The notes beneath the pieces were generated by a model that was not told the DNA's origin, made no database searches, and saw only the letters and a list, made by a program, of their open reading frames with translations. DNA of 64,000 nucleotides from Nocardia iowensis. GTDB lineage: Bacteria > Actinomycetota > Actinomycetes > Mycobacteriales > Mycobacteriaceae. Of the stretch, positions 50,601-57,732 are shown one piece after another. How positions within the stretch are numbered: the first letter of the stretch is position 1; the number at the start of each line of letters is the position of its first letter. The translations under genes were made by a program, and so were the position numbers. The stretch spans positions 5,952,001-6,016,000 of the forward strand of contig NZ_CP078145.1 of assembly GCF_019222765.1 (NCBI RefSeq), given 5' to 3'.

Positions 50601-53392
50601 GGCTGCGAGCCCGCCGTAGTCGCGGTGCGGTCGGCTTCGTAGGAAAGCCAGGATTCCAGGATCTCCCGATACAATCCGGCCGCGCCGACGGCCTGCTGCG
50701 CCCCCGCCGCGGCCCGCAGTCGCCGCTCGTCCAGGTCGGCGATGAAGCTGAGCATGCGCGGGTTCTGCGCCAGACCGAGCAGATCCTGGATGCCGGTGAT
50801 CAGCCGCATCCTGGCGTCGGCGCGGCGGGTATCGCCGCTGTAGCGGTTGGTCAGGAAGGCGTGCACCTGCGCGGGCGCGAAATCCTCGATGCCGAGGATG
50901 TACCTGTCCTGCAGCAAACCGACCCGCTCCCCCAGGGCGGTCAGCACCTGGGCGCGTGACGCGAAATGCTGGGTGCGGCTTGCCACGATGATTTTCGCCT
51001 TGCCGACGGCGGCTTGCAGCAAGGTTTCCAAATGGTCGGCGGCGAACTCGTAGCTGATTCGGGTGACCAGTTCGTCGAAGCCGTCGAACAGCAGCACCAC
51101 GCGGCCCTCGCGGAGCATGTAGCGCAACGCTTTCAGGTCGATCCGGTCCTCGCCGTGATTGGCCAGGTGCGCGGCGACCAAGCCGTCCACCGAGTGCGTC
51201 TTGTCCAAAGTGCGCAGCTCGATGAGGATCGGGATCAGCGCGGGCATCGTCTCGGTGATGCGGCGGGCCAGTTCGTGCAGCGCGAAGGTCTTGCCGCGCC
51301 CGAAATCGCCGAGCACCAGGACGAATCGGCCGTGGTCCGCGGCGACCAGACGCAGCAGGTCGGCGACGAGATCGTCGTGCACCGGCTGATCGCCGTGTTC
51401 GAGCACCCGGAAGCGTTGCGGCACATAGAGGTCGGGCGGATAGCGGCGGTCGGTGCGCAGCCGGTCCAGCTGCTTGGCGAGGTAGTCGTCCAGATCCAGC
51501 AGGCCCTGGAATTCGGTGAAGCTGCGCACCCGCAGGCCGTGGCTGGCGGCTTCGTCGCGCAGCGAACGCGGCGGCGGCGCACCGCGATAGACGAGCTCGG
51601 AGCCGTATTCCGGGTCGTGGCCGAGGAATTCCTCGATCGCCCGCCTGGTCATGTCGCCGACGTGCACGCCGATGCGCCACTGCGCGATGACATCGTCACG
51701 CTGCAGGGTGACCAGCAGATGCGGCGGCTCGGTCTCGACGCGGCGGATCTTCACCCCCGGATACCGGGTTTCGCACACCTCGGCCACCCGCTCCAGCAGG
51801 CGGCCGTGCGGGTCGACGATGGCGGGGGCTTCGACAGCCGGTTCGACGATGTCATCGGGGCCGACCAGCTCGGGCTGTCCGGCCGGGGCCAGTGCCGCAA
51901 CGGCATTCGGCCATGGCCACTCCAGGCTCGCGGTCGGTTCCGCGGCATTGCTCGCGGTGGCGGAATATCGGGCGAGCCCGTCTGCGGTCAGGTGGATGAT
52001 TTCGTCCCGCCCCGGCGCGGCCGCGGGAATGACAGGGAGCTTGCCGTCCAGCCGATCCAGGTGCGGCCCACCGGGTCCAGGGCCGTGCAGCAGCAGGTTC
52101 AGCCTGCCGCCGAGCAGTCGCGACAGCGTGTCGGCGTCGCGCAGCAAAGCAGGGTCACGCGGCGAGGCGGCGGGCCCGGGCAGTGGGTCGTGCCGGACCA
52201 CGCCGAGCCGCAACCAGCCGTTCTCCTCGAACGGCCGCAGCCGCTCGGCGAACCAGGCGGCCTGCGGTTCGCCGATCCGGCCGTAATCGTCCTCGGGCAG
52301 ATGGGTGGTGGCCATGGTCGAGTTCAAACCCGCGACCACCACCCGTAGTTCGGGAATCGAGAACAGCGTCCACGGCTGCCCGACATCGAACACGAGTTGG
52401 TCGAGGCCCTGGTACAGCTCGGCGAACAGCCGCGCGTACTGCTCGAGCTTCGGGAAGTACGGCGGCTGTGGCCTACGGTCGCGCGCTTCACAATTCAGGA
52501 AATAGGCGTGACACGAGACCTTGGAGACATCGTGGTTGCCCGGCACGACGATCAACCGGTCCGGTTCCAGGCCGAGCAGTACCCGCAACCCGGTCAGGAA
52601 GCTGAGCGCCTCGTCGACCTCGCGCGGGCGAGCGGATTCGGTGAGATCGCCGGTCACCACGATCATGTCGGGTTTCAGTACCCCCTGACCGGCCAGCTGG
52701 GTGACGTTCGCCCAGATGCGCGCCTGCAGTTCCCGCGCGGTACTCGGCTCGTCGGGGGCGAGCAGACCGCGGCCGAAGCGCGGACCGGCCACGTGCAGCA
52801 CGCTGACCCCTGAGCGGTGCTCGTCCCGCCGCGCGACGCCGGGAAACGCCGGGGCCGCAACGGGAGTGCGTCTGCTCAGCGGTGACTCGACGGGGCCGGC
52901 CTCGGCCTCATAGGCGTAGCGGTCCGGTGCCGCGGCGAGCCCGTTCGGGAATCGTGGTGCGCTGTCCGGTTTCGCCCGGCCCGCCAGCAGGTGCCGCACC
53001 CGCTCCAGCAAGATGCGCCGAGCCTCCTCGTCGGTCGCCACGTGCAGCAGATCGACGTAGGTGATGGTGGCGAGCAGTCCCTCGAGGGCGCAGTCGGCGA
53101 CCCGGATCGGCAGCAGTTTGCCCGGGTCGGTGCGCAGCGCGGCCTGCCATTCCATTGTCCCGTAATGGGATTGAAGATAGTTCTCGGACAGCACCGCGAG
53201 CACAACGGTGGCGTCGCGCACGCCACGGTCCATGAAGTCGATGAAGTTGGTGCCAGGCACGAAATCCCAGGCCTGAATCAGGGTGCGATAACCGGAACTC
53301 TCCAGTTGCCAGGCGATCCAGGTCGCCCATCGCTCGTCCGCCGGGGAATAGCTGATGAAAAAGTCCCGCGGCCGCCCACCCTGCTCTGTCAC
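47648..53392 (-). CDS. Giant STAND NTPase: TIR - degenerate metallophosphoesterase - NACHT - pentapeptide - WD40
   Basis: 1914 residues from the GTG at 53392 (upstream in-frame sequence runs antisense into the permease gene and is not credible). Domains in order are as follows. TIR spans about 8-120 (RDFFISYSPADERWATWIAW; candidate catalytic Glu 81 in GTMEWQAAL). A calcineurin-like fold spans about 195-440 with GD and GNHD motifs but other ligands lost. A possible restriction-endonuclease-like segment spans 525-640. NACHT follows with Walker A GDFGRGKT (695-702) and Walker B LLFDGFDEL (767-775). Pentapeptide repeats lie at about 1084-1185, and about 15 WD40 blades at 1225-1880. STAND proteins oligomerise when a sensor repeat domain binds a trigger; TIR effectors then commonly consume NAD+. 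A defence role is inferred from this architecture. Confidence 0.9.
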   Translation of the reverse strand: MTEQGGRPRDFFISYSPADERWATWIAWQLESSGYRTLIQAWDFVPGTNFIDFMDRGVRDATVVLAVLSENYLQSHYGTMEWQAALRTDPGKLLPIRVADCALEGLLATITYVDLLHVATDEEARRILLERVRHLLAGRAKPDSAPRFPNGLAAAPDRYAYEAEAGPVESPLSRRTPVAAPAFPGVARRDEHRSGVSVLHVAGPRFGRGLLAPDEPSTARELQARIWANVTQLAGQGVLKPDMIVVTGDLTESARPREVDEALSFLTGLRVLLGLEPDRLIVVPGNHDVSKVSCHAYFLNCEARDRRPQPPYFPKLEQYARLFAELYQGLDQLVFDVGQPWTLFSIPELRVVVAGLNSTMATTHLPEDDYGRIGEPQAAWFAERLRPFEENGWLRLGVVRHDPLPGPAASPRDPALLRDADTLSRLLGGRLNLLLHGPGPGGPHLDRLDGKLPVIPAAAPGRDEIIHLTADGLARYSATASNAAEPTASLEWPWPNAVAALAPAGQPELVGPDDIVEPAVEAPAIVDPHGRLLERVAEVCETRYPGVKIRRVETEPPHLLVTLQRDDVIAQWRIGVHVGDMTRRAIEEFLGHDPEYGSELVYRGAPPPRSLRDEAASHGLRVRSFTEFQGLLDLDDYLAKQLDRLRTDRRYPPDLYVPQRFRVLEHGDQPVHDDLVADLLRLVAADHGRFVLVLGDFGRGKTFALHELARRITETMPALIPILIELRTLDKTHSVDGLVAAHLANHGEDRIDLKALRYMLREGRVVLLFDGFDELVTRISYEFAADHLETLLQAAVGKAKIIVASRTQHFASRAQVLTALGERVGLLQDRYILGIEDFAPAQVHAFLTNRYSGDTRRADARMRLITGIQDLLGLAQNPRMLSFIADLDERRLRAAAGAQQAVGAAGLYREILESWLSYEADRTATTAGSQPGLRPHELWLAVTAFALRSWETGEPYLRLAELTDVAKNLVEMTGSSRMSVQQHAHAIGSGSLLVRTEDNLFGFIHSSVTEWFVANHIAEQFAAGVPAPPQLAHAPLSQLSIDFLCDLADIRAARAWADGVLDDPVADEVSRTNAIRLTTRLRTAPTADLRGAMLAGEDLSYRDMQLVDLTGADLTGARLVGVNLDRAILRGARLVGARLDEASLVGADLTDTDFTRARLARADLTGARAPGSRWTRAALLDVTGTPTGTDLRGAAVVPGALAGTEFAPAAIGVRHGFHARHGRLPQPIAYSPDGGTLAIGSDDGGVLICDTETGLPLRTLQGHRNRSFAVAYTDTVLISGSSDGTVGIWDAATGELRRILHGHSEWPWPVMLNRAGDLLATGDAEGMLRLWSLPSGELRHECRAAGTGRELIYSLAFHDGVVAAAYRDGVVRLWDVETGRERGEFTGAPGSVFRIAFDPSGRLLAVGGVRGTVALWDPVRCRLIRELPGHTGRVYTLAFHPRLPLLATGDTEGGLRIWNVESGAAEHVPTDHNAAIYWLTFDPAGDLLASGDSAGLLCLRDSVTGELRHRITAHTGSIWPFAFRPDGAQLAVTDDQFTTRLWDPLTGTARHVLTGHGRQVRSVSFNADGTLLAAGGNDGVVRLWDPVTSRLVRRLVGSEDRLVTFESALFSGMQPQQLGVVGNDGRLSLLNLETGLFQRHINVEAAPVWAIAFDPTDQYVATANDDDTVTIWMRTTGALHTVCAEHRGRVRSIAFNADGTMMATGCDDSVVRLWDVESGQFLRELRGHRDRVYAVVFHGDRLASVSWDMTARIWDIGSGASLHELTRHTGRLWAAAADPHSGILATAGDDLVVRLWDMATGRHLHTMEGHKRRVWSLAFHPSGRLLASGGDDGNTILWTVPGGDYPDLDTAPTIRAELLGLPEGWAALAPDGRYKFEGNIAGQFWHVIGMSRFESGELDPYLPEVGQLPLDAPF

Positions 53393-53419
53393 GCACCCAG
53401 TATGGCGTAGGCCAATAGC

Positions 53420-54688
53420 ATGGCAGTCGTGCCCGAACAGGTCGACTTCTCCGAGCGGAACACGCCGTCCAGTGTCACGGCGGGGTCCGCACGCCCCCGC
53501 TGGGGTTTGAGCGTGCTGGATTGGGTCCGCGTCGCGCTCTTGCTCGCGGGACTGCTGTGCGTGCTCACCGGGCTGTTGCCCCGCGAGGAAGCGGCCGACA
53601 ATATGCGCAGAATCGGTCCGCTGCTGCTGTTTCTCGGCAGCGTGATCGTGCTGGCCGAGCTCACCCGCCAGGCCAAGGTGTTCGATGTGATCGCGCACCG
53701 GCTTGCCATCCTGGGTCGGGGTTACTACCCGGCACTGTTTCTGCTGTGCGTGCTGTTCGCCTCGTCCACCACGATCCTGCTGAACCTGGATACGACGGCC
53801 GTGCTGATCACTCCGGTGATGCTCGCGCTGGCCGCCCCGGCCCGCATCCCGCCGCTCCCGCTGGCCATGACCACCATCTGGCTCGCGAACACCGCGAGCC
53901 TACTGCTGCCGGTCTCCAATCTCACCAATCTGCTTGCCGCCGACCGGGTCGCACTGACGGCGACCGAGTTCGCCGCGAAAATGTGGGCACCCCAGCTTGT
54001 TTCGCTGGCCGCCACGATGCTGTGCCTCTGGCTGTGGTACTGGCGGCGCGGCCGCCGCGACACCGACCGCTATCTTCCGCCCGACCCGATCCGCCCCGAG
54101 AACGCGAAAGAACGGGCCCTGCTGTACACCACGGCCGGTGCCTGCCTGCTGTTCATCCTCGCGATCCCCTTCGTCGGCGACAGCATCGGCATCGCCGCGA
54201 CCATCGCCGCCGCCATCGCGGTACTCGCCTTCGCCCTCTTCGACCGCGCCTCGCTGCGTCTCTCGCTGATCCCTTGGCGGCTACTGGTTTTCGTGGTCGG
54301 CCTGTTTCTGGTGGTCCCCACGCTCGGCCGCCTCGGCCTCTCCGAGGTGATGCACACGCTGATCGGTTCGGATTCCGGCGCGGTCGGCGCCTTCCGCGCG
54401 GCGGGCGCGGGAGCGACCCTGTCGAACATCGCCAACAACCTCCCCGCCTACACCGCGGGCGAGGCGGTCGTGCCCCCCGAGAACCACAATCAACTGCTGG
54501 CCCTGCTCATCGGCACCAATATCGGCCCCATCGTCACGCCGTGGGCATCCTTGGCCACCCTGCTCTGCCTGGAGTTCTGCCGCACTCACAACGTTCGCGT
54601 TCCGATGCTCCGCTTCGTCCTCACCGGACTCGCACTCGCCGCCATCGGCACCACCGGCGCCGTCGCCGCCCTGCTCATCATCGGATGA
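53420..54688 (+). CDS. ArsB/NhaD/SLC13-type permease
   Basis: 422 residues, about ten membrane helices. The SLC13/ArsB fold is indicated by TTILLNLDTTAVLITPVM in the first half and the re-entrant-type PVSNLTNLLAADRV; the second half repeats the pattern with GATLSNIANNLPAYTAGE and IGTNIGPIVTPWASLA. Such permeases move oxyanions (arsenite, dicarboxylates) or act as Na+/H+ antiporters; the ion cannot be told from sequence. It is divergent from the STAND gene with only 27 nt between starts, so both mRNAs are probably leaderless or overlapping in promoter. No arsR or arsC is adjacent. Confidence 0.87.
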   Translation: MAVVPEQVDFSERNTPSSVTAGSARPRWGLSVLDWVRVALLLAGLLCVLTGLLPREEAADNMRRIGPLLLFLGSVIVLAELTRQAKVFDVIAHRLAILGRGYYPALFLLCVLFASSTTILLNLDTTAVLITPVMLALAAPARIPPLPLAMTTIWLANTASLLLPVSNLTNLLAADRVALTATEFAAKMWAPQLVSLAATMLCLWLWYWRRGRRDTDRYLPPDPIRPENAKERALLYTTAGACLLFILAIPFVGDSIGIAATIAAAIAVLAFALFDRASLRLSLIPWRLLVFVVGLFLVVPTLGRLGLSEVMHTLIGSDSGAVGAFRAAGAGATLSNIANNLPAYTAGEAVVPPENHNQLLALLIGTNIGPIVTPWASLATLLCLEFCRTHNVRVPMLRFVLTGLALAAIGTTGAVAALLIIG

Positions 54689-54698
54689 CCGCAGGCGG

Positions 54699-55556
54699 TC
54701 AGTCGGGCAGGCCGGTGACGGTGACTTCCGCCGCGGACTTCACCAACAGGGTGAGGTCGGACATCATTTCGGCGCTGCCCGCGATGAAATCTACTTCGCC
54801 GGTGGGTAATTCGAGGCGCTCGTCGAGGACGGTGCCGTCGAAGTCGGTGATGTGCATGCCCGCTTCGCGGGCGAGTAGGGCGCCCGCGGGGAGGTCGACG
54901 AGACCCGCTCGGTAGCCGACGAAGCCGTCGATGTCGCCGTTGCTCAACATCACCCAGCACAGCAGCGGGGACCAGAGTTGAATCAGGCGGCGGGAGGCCG
55001 ACTCCAGGGTGAGGCGCAGCGCGCGGGCGGTCGGGTCGGCACGGGTCACCGGGTAACCCTGCAGCCACGCCAGGACCGGGGCGGTGGCCGCGGGCCGGTG
55101 CGCCGGATGCCACAGCGGGCCGTTCGGGCCCAGGGCGCCGCGGCCGCGGACGGCGGTCCAGGTGCGGTCGGCTATCGGCTCGTGCACGACACCGAGGACC
55201 GGCGTTCCGTGGTGGCACAACGCGATACCGACGGTGCACACCGGCAGGCCGATGGCGATGTTGTTGGTGCCGTCCAGCGGGTCGACGACCCAGCACCAGG
55301 AGTCGTCGGTGCTGTCGAGGACGCCGGATTCCTCGGCGAGGATGCGGTGGTCCGGAAAAGCCCGCCGGATGTGGCGCAGGATGATCTGTTCGGCCCGCAG
55401 GTCCAACTCGGTGACCACATCGCCGCTCGCGTCCTTGGTGCTGACGGTCAGCGCGCCGAGTAGGCCGGAGCGGATCGCCTGGCCCGCTTCGACGGCCGCG
55501 GTGACGGCCACCTCGGCGGCGACGTCGACGAGAGTATCCGGGAGTACCTGGCTCAT
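54699..55556 (-). CDS. Inositol-monophosphatase-family protein
   Basis: 285 residues from the ATG at 55556, which overlaps the cupin stop by one nucleotide (TAATG). The metal-binding motifs are ILAEESG, VVDPLDGTNNIAIGLP (DPxDGT) and a C-terminal VDLPAGALLAREAGMHI that replaces the usual WDxAAG by VDLPAG. SKDASGDVVTELDLRAEQI carries the N-terminal Asp. Family members dephosphorylate inositol phosphates, 3'-phosphoadenosine phosphates or fructose bisphosphate. Because it is the third gene in a compact operon with a cupin and a membrane protein, a small-molecule phosphatase role in the same process is likely. Converges on the permease gene (10 nt). Confidence 0.87.
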   Translation of the reverse strand: MSQVLPDTLVDVAAEVAVTAAVEAGQAIRSGLLGALTVSTKDASGDVVTELDLRAEQIILRHIRRAFPDHRILAEESGVLDSTDDSWCWVVDPLDGTNNIAIGLPVCTVGIALCHHGTPVLGVVHEPIADRTWTAVRGRGALGPNGPLWHPAHRPAATAPVLAWLQGYPVTRADPTARALRLTLESASRRLIQLWSPLLCWVMLSNGDIDGFVGYRAGLVDLPAGALLAREAGMHITDFDGTVLDERLELPTGEVDFIAGSAEMMSDLTLLVKSAAEVTVTGLPD

Positions 55557-56242
55557 TACGTCGCCCGCTCGCATCGGTTCTCCAGTTGCTTCGGCAGGAC
55601 CTGATCCTGCAGATGGGCCAGCACGGTCTGCGCCGCGCGCCGGGATTCAGTGGGGGTACACAGGGTCCGGTGTACCCAGTGGTCGGTGGTGGCGAGCGTA
55701 CCGAGCGACAGGTCCGGGCGCCCGCGATTGTCCTCACCGAGCACGACCGTCGCGGCCTCGCCGTGCACGTCGGACACGTGGAACGCGCCGTTCGGCAGGG
55801 TGTACACCTCGCCCGCGTGGAAATGTTCCCGGGAGCGGGTGCGGTAGGTGACCAGCTGTGGCGTCGCGCGGACCAGGTCACCATCGGCGGCACTCTGGAT
55901 CTCGAACAGTCGATGGGTGGGATGCGCGGGCGCGCTGTCGATTTCGATGATCTCGTTGCCGACGGTGCCGTACAGCACGGTGCTGAGCAGATCCCAACTG
56001 TGCGCGTGCATCAGTGAGGTGGTCGGGGTGGCGTGCACGCCCTCGGTCCAGACGTGCACGCAGATGCCGAAGCCGTCACCGCGCCAGGCGGGAAAACACA
56101 GGAAGCCCAACGGATGTCGGACCGCGGTCAGATCGGTGCTTGCGTCGATGACGCCCGCGAGGACATCGCGGGCCCAGCGGCGCACCGCGGCTCCGGTGGC
56201 GTCGGAGCCGATCAGCATGCGCAGGCGGGCGTATTCGTTCAC
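55556..56242 (-). CDS. Cupin-like protein of unknown function
   Basis: 228 residues from GTG directly after the TAA of the upstream gene. A cupin-type double-stranded beta helix is suggested by TTSLMHAHSWDLLSTVLYG and VGNEIIEID (first motif with HxH), and HFHAGEVYTLPNGAFHVSDV (second motif with His residues). An N-terminal about 60-residue helical part has LAGVIDASTDLTAVRHPLG. A resemblance to cysteine-dioxygenase-like cupins is possible but unproven. It lies between the FKGGTG membrane protein and the IMPase-like protein with no gaps, so the three are probably stoichiometric. Confidence 0.75.
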   Translation of the reverse strand: MNEYARLRMLIGSDATGAAVRRWARDVLAGVIDASTDLTAVRHPLGFLCFPAWRGDGFGICVHVWTEGVHATPTTSLMHAHSWDLLSTVLYGTVGNEIIEIDSAPAHPTHRLFEIQSAADGDLVRATPQLVTYRTRSREHFHAGEVYTLPNGAFHVSDVHGEAATVVLGEDNRGRPDLSLGTLATTDHWVHRTLCTPTESRRAAQTVLAHLQDQVLPKQLENRCERAT

Positions 56243-57133
56243 TTAATAAGGGTTCCTCGGCTGGAGGGCGCGGCGCACGATATCGGCGACATCGCGGTCG
56301 GTGAAAGCGGCCGGAAGTTCCAGATCGAGCCCCTGGAACAGGCCGCGGACCTGGTCGACGGTCGGCTCGTCGGACAGCGGCAGTTCCTCGCTGCGACTCA
56401 GCGGGACCTGCCGGGTCTGTTTGAAGCTGGCAACCAGTTCGCGGTTGAAATCGCGGTAGTACGGTTTCTCCCGCTCGAACATCAGCGCCGGGGTGTTCGG
56501 ATTGTCCTGCGTGACAATGACACAGCTGGACGACAGATCCCAGCGGAAAGTCGTCATCACCGTCGACAAACCCACGTCGATGGTGAGGAAGGTGAACCGC
56601 TGCCGGAACCAGCAGGCGGCCAGCACGGTGGCGAAGGCTTCCTTGCGGGTGCGGTCGGTGGTCCACAGTTCGCCGGTGCGGTCGGCCTCCGGCGACAGCG
56701 AGGAGCGGAACTGCGCGTAGGTCTTGCACAGCGCTTCGTTGGTCGGGTCCAGGATCTCCAATTGCATGCGCAGCGGCCGTTGTTCGCGCCGCGCGTTCTC
56801 CACGCATTCGCGCAGCGTCACCGCCCGGATGTAGGTTCCGGTGCCGCCCTTGAAGATCCACTGTTCGGTGCCGCGCCTGGCGAGGGTGTGCGCGTGACCG
56901 ATCTCCGGCCCGTACAACAGCTGCACCGATGACGCGTCGCGCATGGCCTTGGCCGAAAGATGCCGGTCCCGCAGCAATGTGGTGGCCAGCAGCGCGAGCA
57001 CCAGCAGCACCGCCGCGTTCACGTTGTCCACGCTGATGACGTCGAGGACCGCGAGCATGCCGACGACAATGGCGAGCACCAACGCGACGACACCGTCGAC
57101 GTTGTTACGCAACCAAGTCAGCAAACGCGCCAT
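56243..57133 (-). CDS. Two-helix membrane protein with FKGGTG domain, paralog B
   Basis: 296 residues. Membrane helices lie at about 13-33 and 38-55. The soluble domain has QWIFKGGTGTYIRAVTLREC (motif at 94-99), RMQLEILDPTNEALCKTY, ATVLAACWFRQRF, LTIDVGLSTVMTTFRWDLSS and VIVTQDNP, ending in a helical C terminus (VADIVRRALQPRNPY). It is homologous over its length to the 46567 protein but lacks the coiled-coil insert. It heads the operon with the cupin and IMPase genes: its TAA is immediately followed by the GTG of the next gene. Function unknown; a membrane-anchored sensor is a fair guess. Confidence 0.8.
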   Translation of the reverse strand: MARLLTWLRNNVDGVVALVLAIVVGMLAVLDVISVDNVNAAVLLVLALLATTLLRDRHLSAKAMRDASSVQLLYGPEIGHAHTLARRGTEQWIFKGGTGTYIRAVTLRECVENARREQRPLRMQLEILDPTNEALCKTYAQFRSSLSPEADRTGELWTTDRTRKEAFATVLAACWFRQRFTFLTIDVGLSTVMTTFRWDLSSSCVIVTQDNPNTPALMFEREKPYYRDFNRELVASFKQTRQVPLSRSEELPLSDEPTVDQVRGLFQGLDLELPAAFTDRDVADIVRRALQPRNPY

Positions 57134-57415
57134 GCTCCGCCCTCCCCTTCGTTCCTCCCAGGATAGAGGTAGCCCCTGGTCCGCAGCGAACGAAACCAGA
57201 AGTCATGCAAGCCAACGGTTTGGAGCGCTTGCGAGTGCGGATGCACGAGGCCGCTGGGAGCGCTTGCGAGTGCGAATGCACGAGGCCGCGCTGCTCGCGG
57301 CCGTGTTCCACCCCACATCCGCCCCCCTTGACCTCGAGTGCGGTTGAGGAACCAGGATGAGAACCGGTCGCCGAGCATCCCTCGACGACAGCACGCCCGG
57401 ATGCCACGGCATCCC
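57134..57415. other. Spacer upstream of the FKGGTG operon, with direct repeat
   Basis: About 280 nt without a gene. It includes the promoter side of the operon starting at 57133, and two direct copies of a 34-bp unit (57222-57255 and 57257-57290). Open frames here have no family resemblance. The right edge of the accessory island is placed here. Confidence 0.5.
57222..57290. repeat. 34-bp direct repeat, two copies, period 35
   Basis: Two units beginning GGAGCGCTTGCGAGTGCG and ending CACGAGGCCGC differ at only two positions. They lie between the FKGGTG operon and the nusB transcript. They could be remnants of a recombination event or a repeated intergenic element. Confidence 0.85.
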
Positions 57416-57450
57416 GCTCCCGCCGGTCCCCGTACACCCCCGGCGGGAGC
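57416..57450 (-). terminator. Hairpin terminator after yciI-like gene
   Basis: A perfect 11-bp GC-rich stem (GCTCCCGCCGG / CCGGCGGGAGC) with a 13-nt loop starts 18 nt past the stop of the 57469 gene on the minus strand. No U tract follows, as is common in actinobacteria. It probably ends the pepQ-efp-nusB-yciI transcript. Confidence 0.65.
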
Positions 57451-57468
57451 GACAGGGCCCGCTTGCGC

Positions 57469-57732
57469 TTATTGCGGGGTGGTGGGTTCCCACTCGTAGA
57501 TGGTGAGTTCCGAGGAGCCGGTGGTGTGTACCGGGTCGGCGAAGGCGAGTTCTCGTGCGGCGTCGAGGTTTTCGGCGGTGAGGAAGTACGCGCCGCCGGT
57601 GCCGTCGGTGAATCGGGCGCTCTCGACCAGTTGGCCGCGTTCGCTCAACTGCTTCAGGAACTGCTTGTGCGGCTCGATCACGGCAGGGTCGAAGCGCGGT
57701 GTACGCATCGCCATGACGAGGTACTTCTTCAC
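57469..57732 (-). CDS. YciI-like protein
   Basis: 87 residues from GTG, overlapping the nusB stop as GTGA. The YCII-related ferredoxin-like fold is indicated by [52 protein letters not shown] and the final strand LTIYEWEP. The typical catalytic-like His/Asp pair of YciI is represented by His22 and Asp66. The family has no firm function. It is translationally coupled to nusB. Confidence 0.85.
   Translation of the reverse strand: MKKYLVMAMRTPRFDPAVIEPHKQFLKQLSERGQLVESARFTDGTGGAYFLTAENLDAARELAFADPVHTTGSSELTIYEWEPTTPQ

Noticed and set aside
53393..53698. Upstream extension of the giant STAND gene by 102 codons
   Set aside because: The extension is antisense to the permease N terminus and low in complexity; the TIR domain begins a few residues after the GTG at 53392.
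39777..57133. Prophage or integrative element
   Set aside because: No integrase, transposase, phage structural gene or tRNA attachment site is visible, so the region is called an accessory island only.
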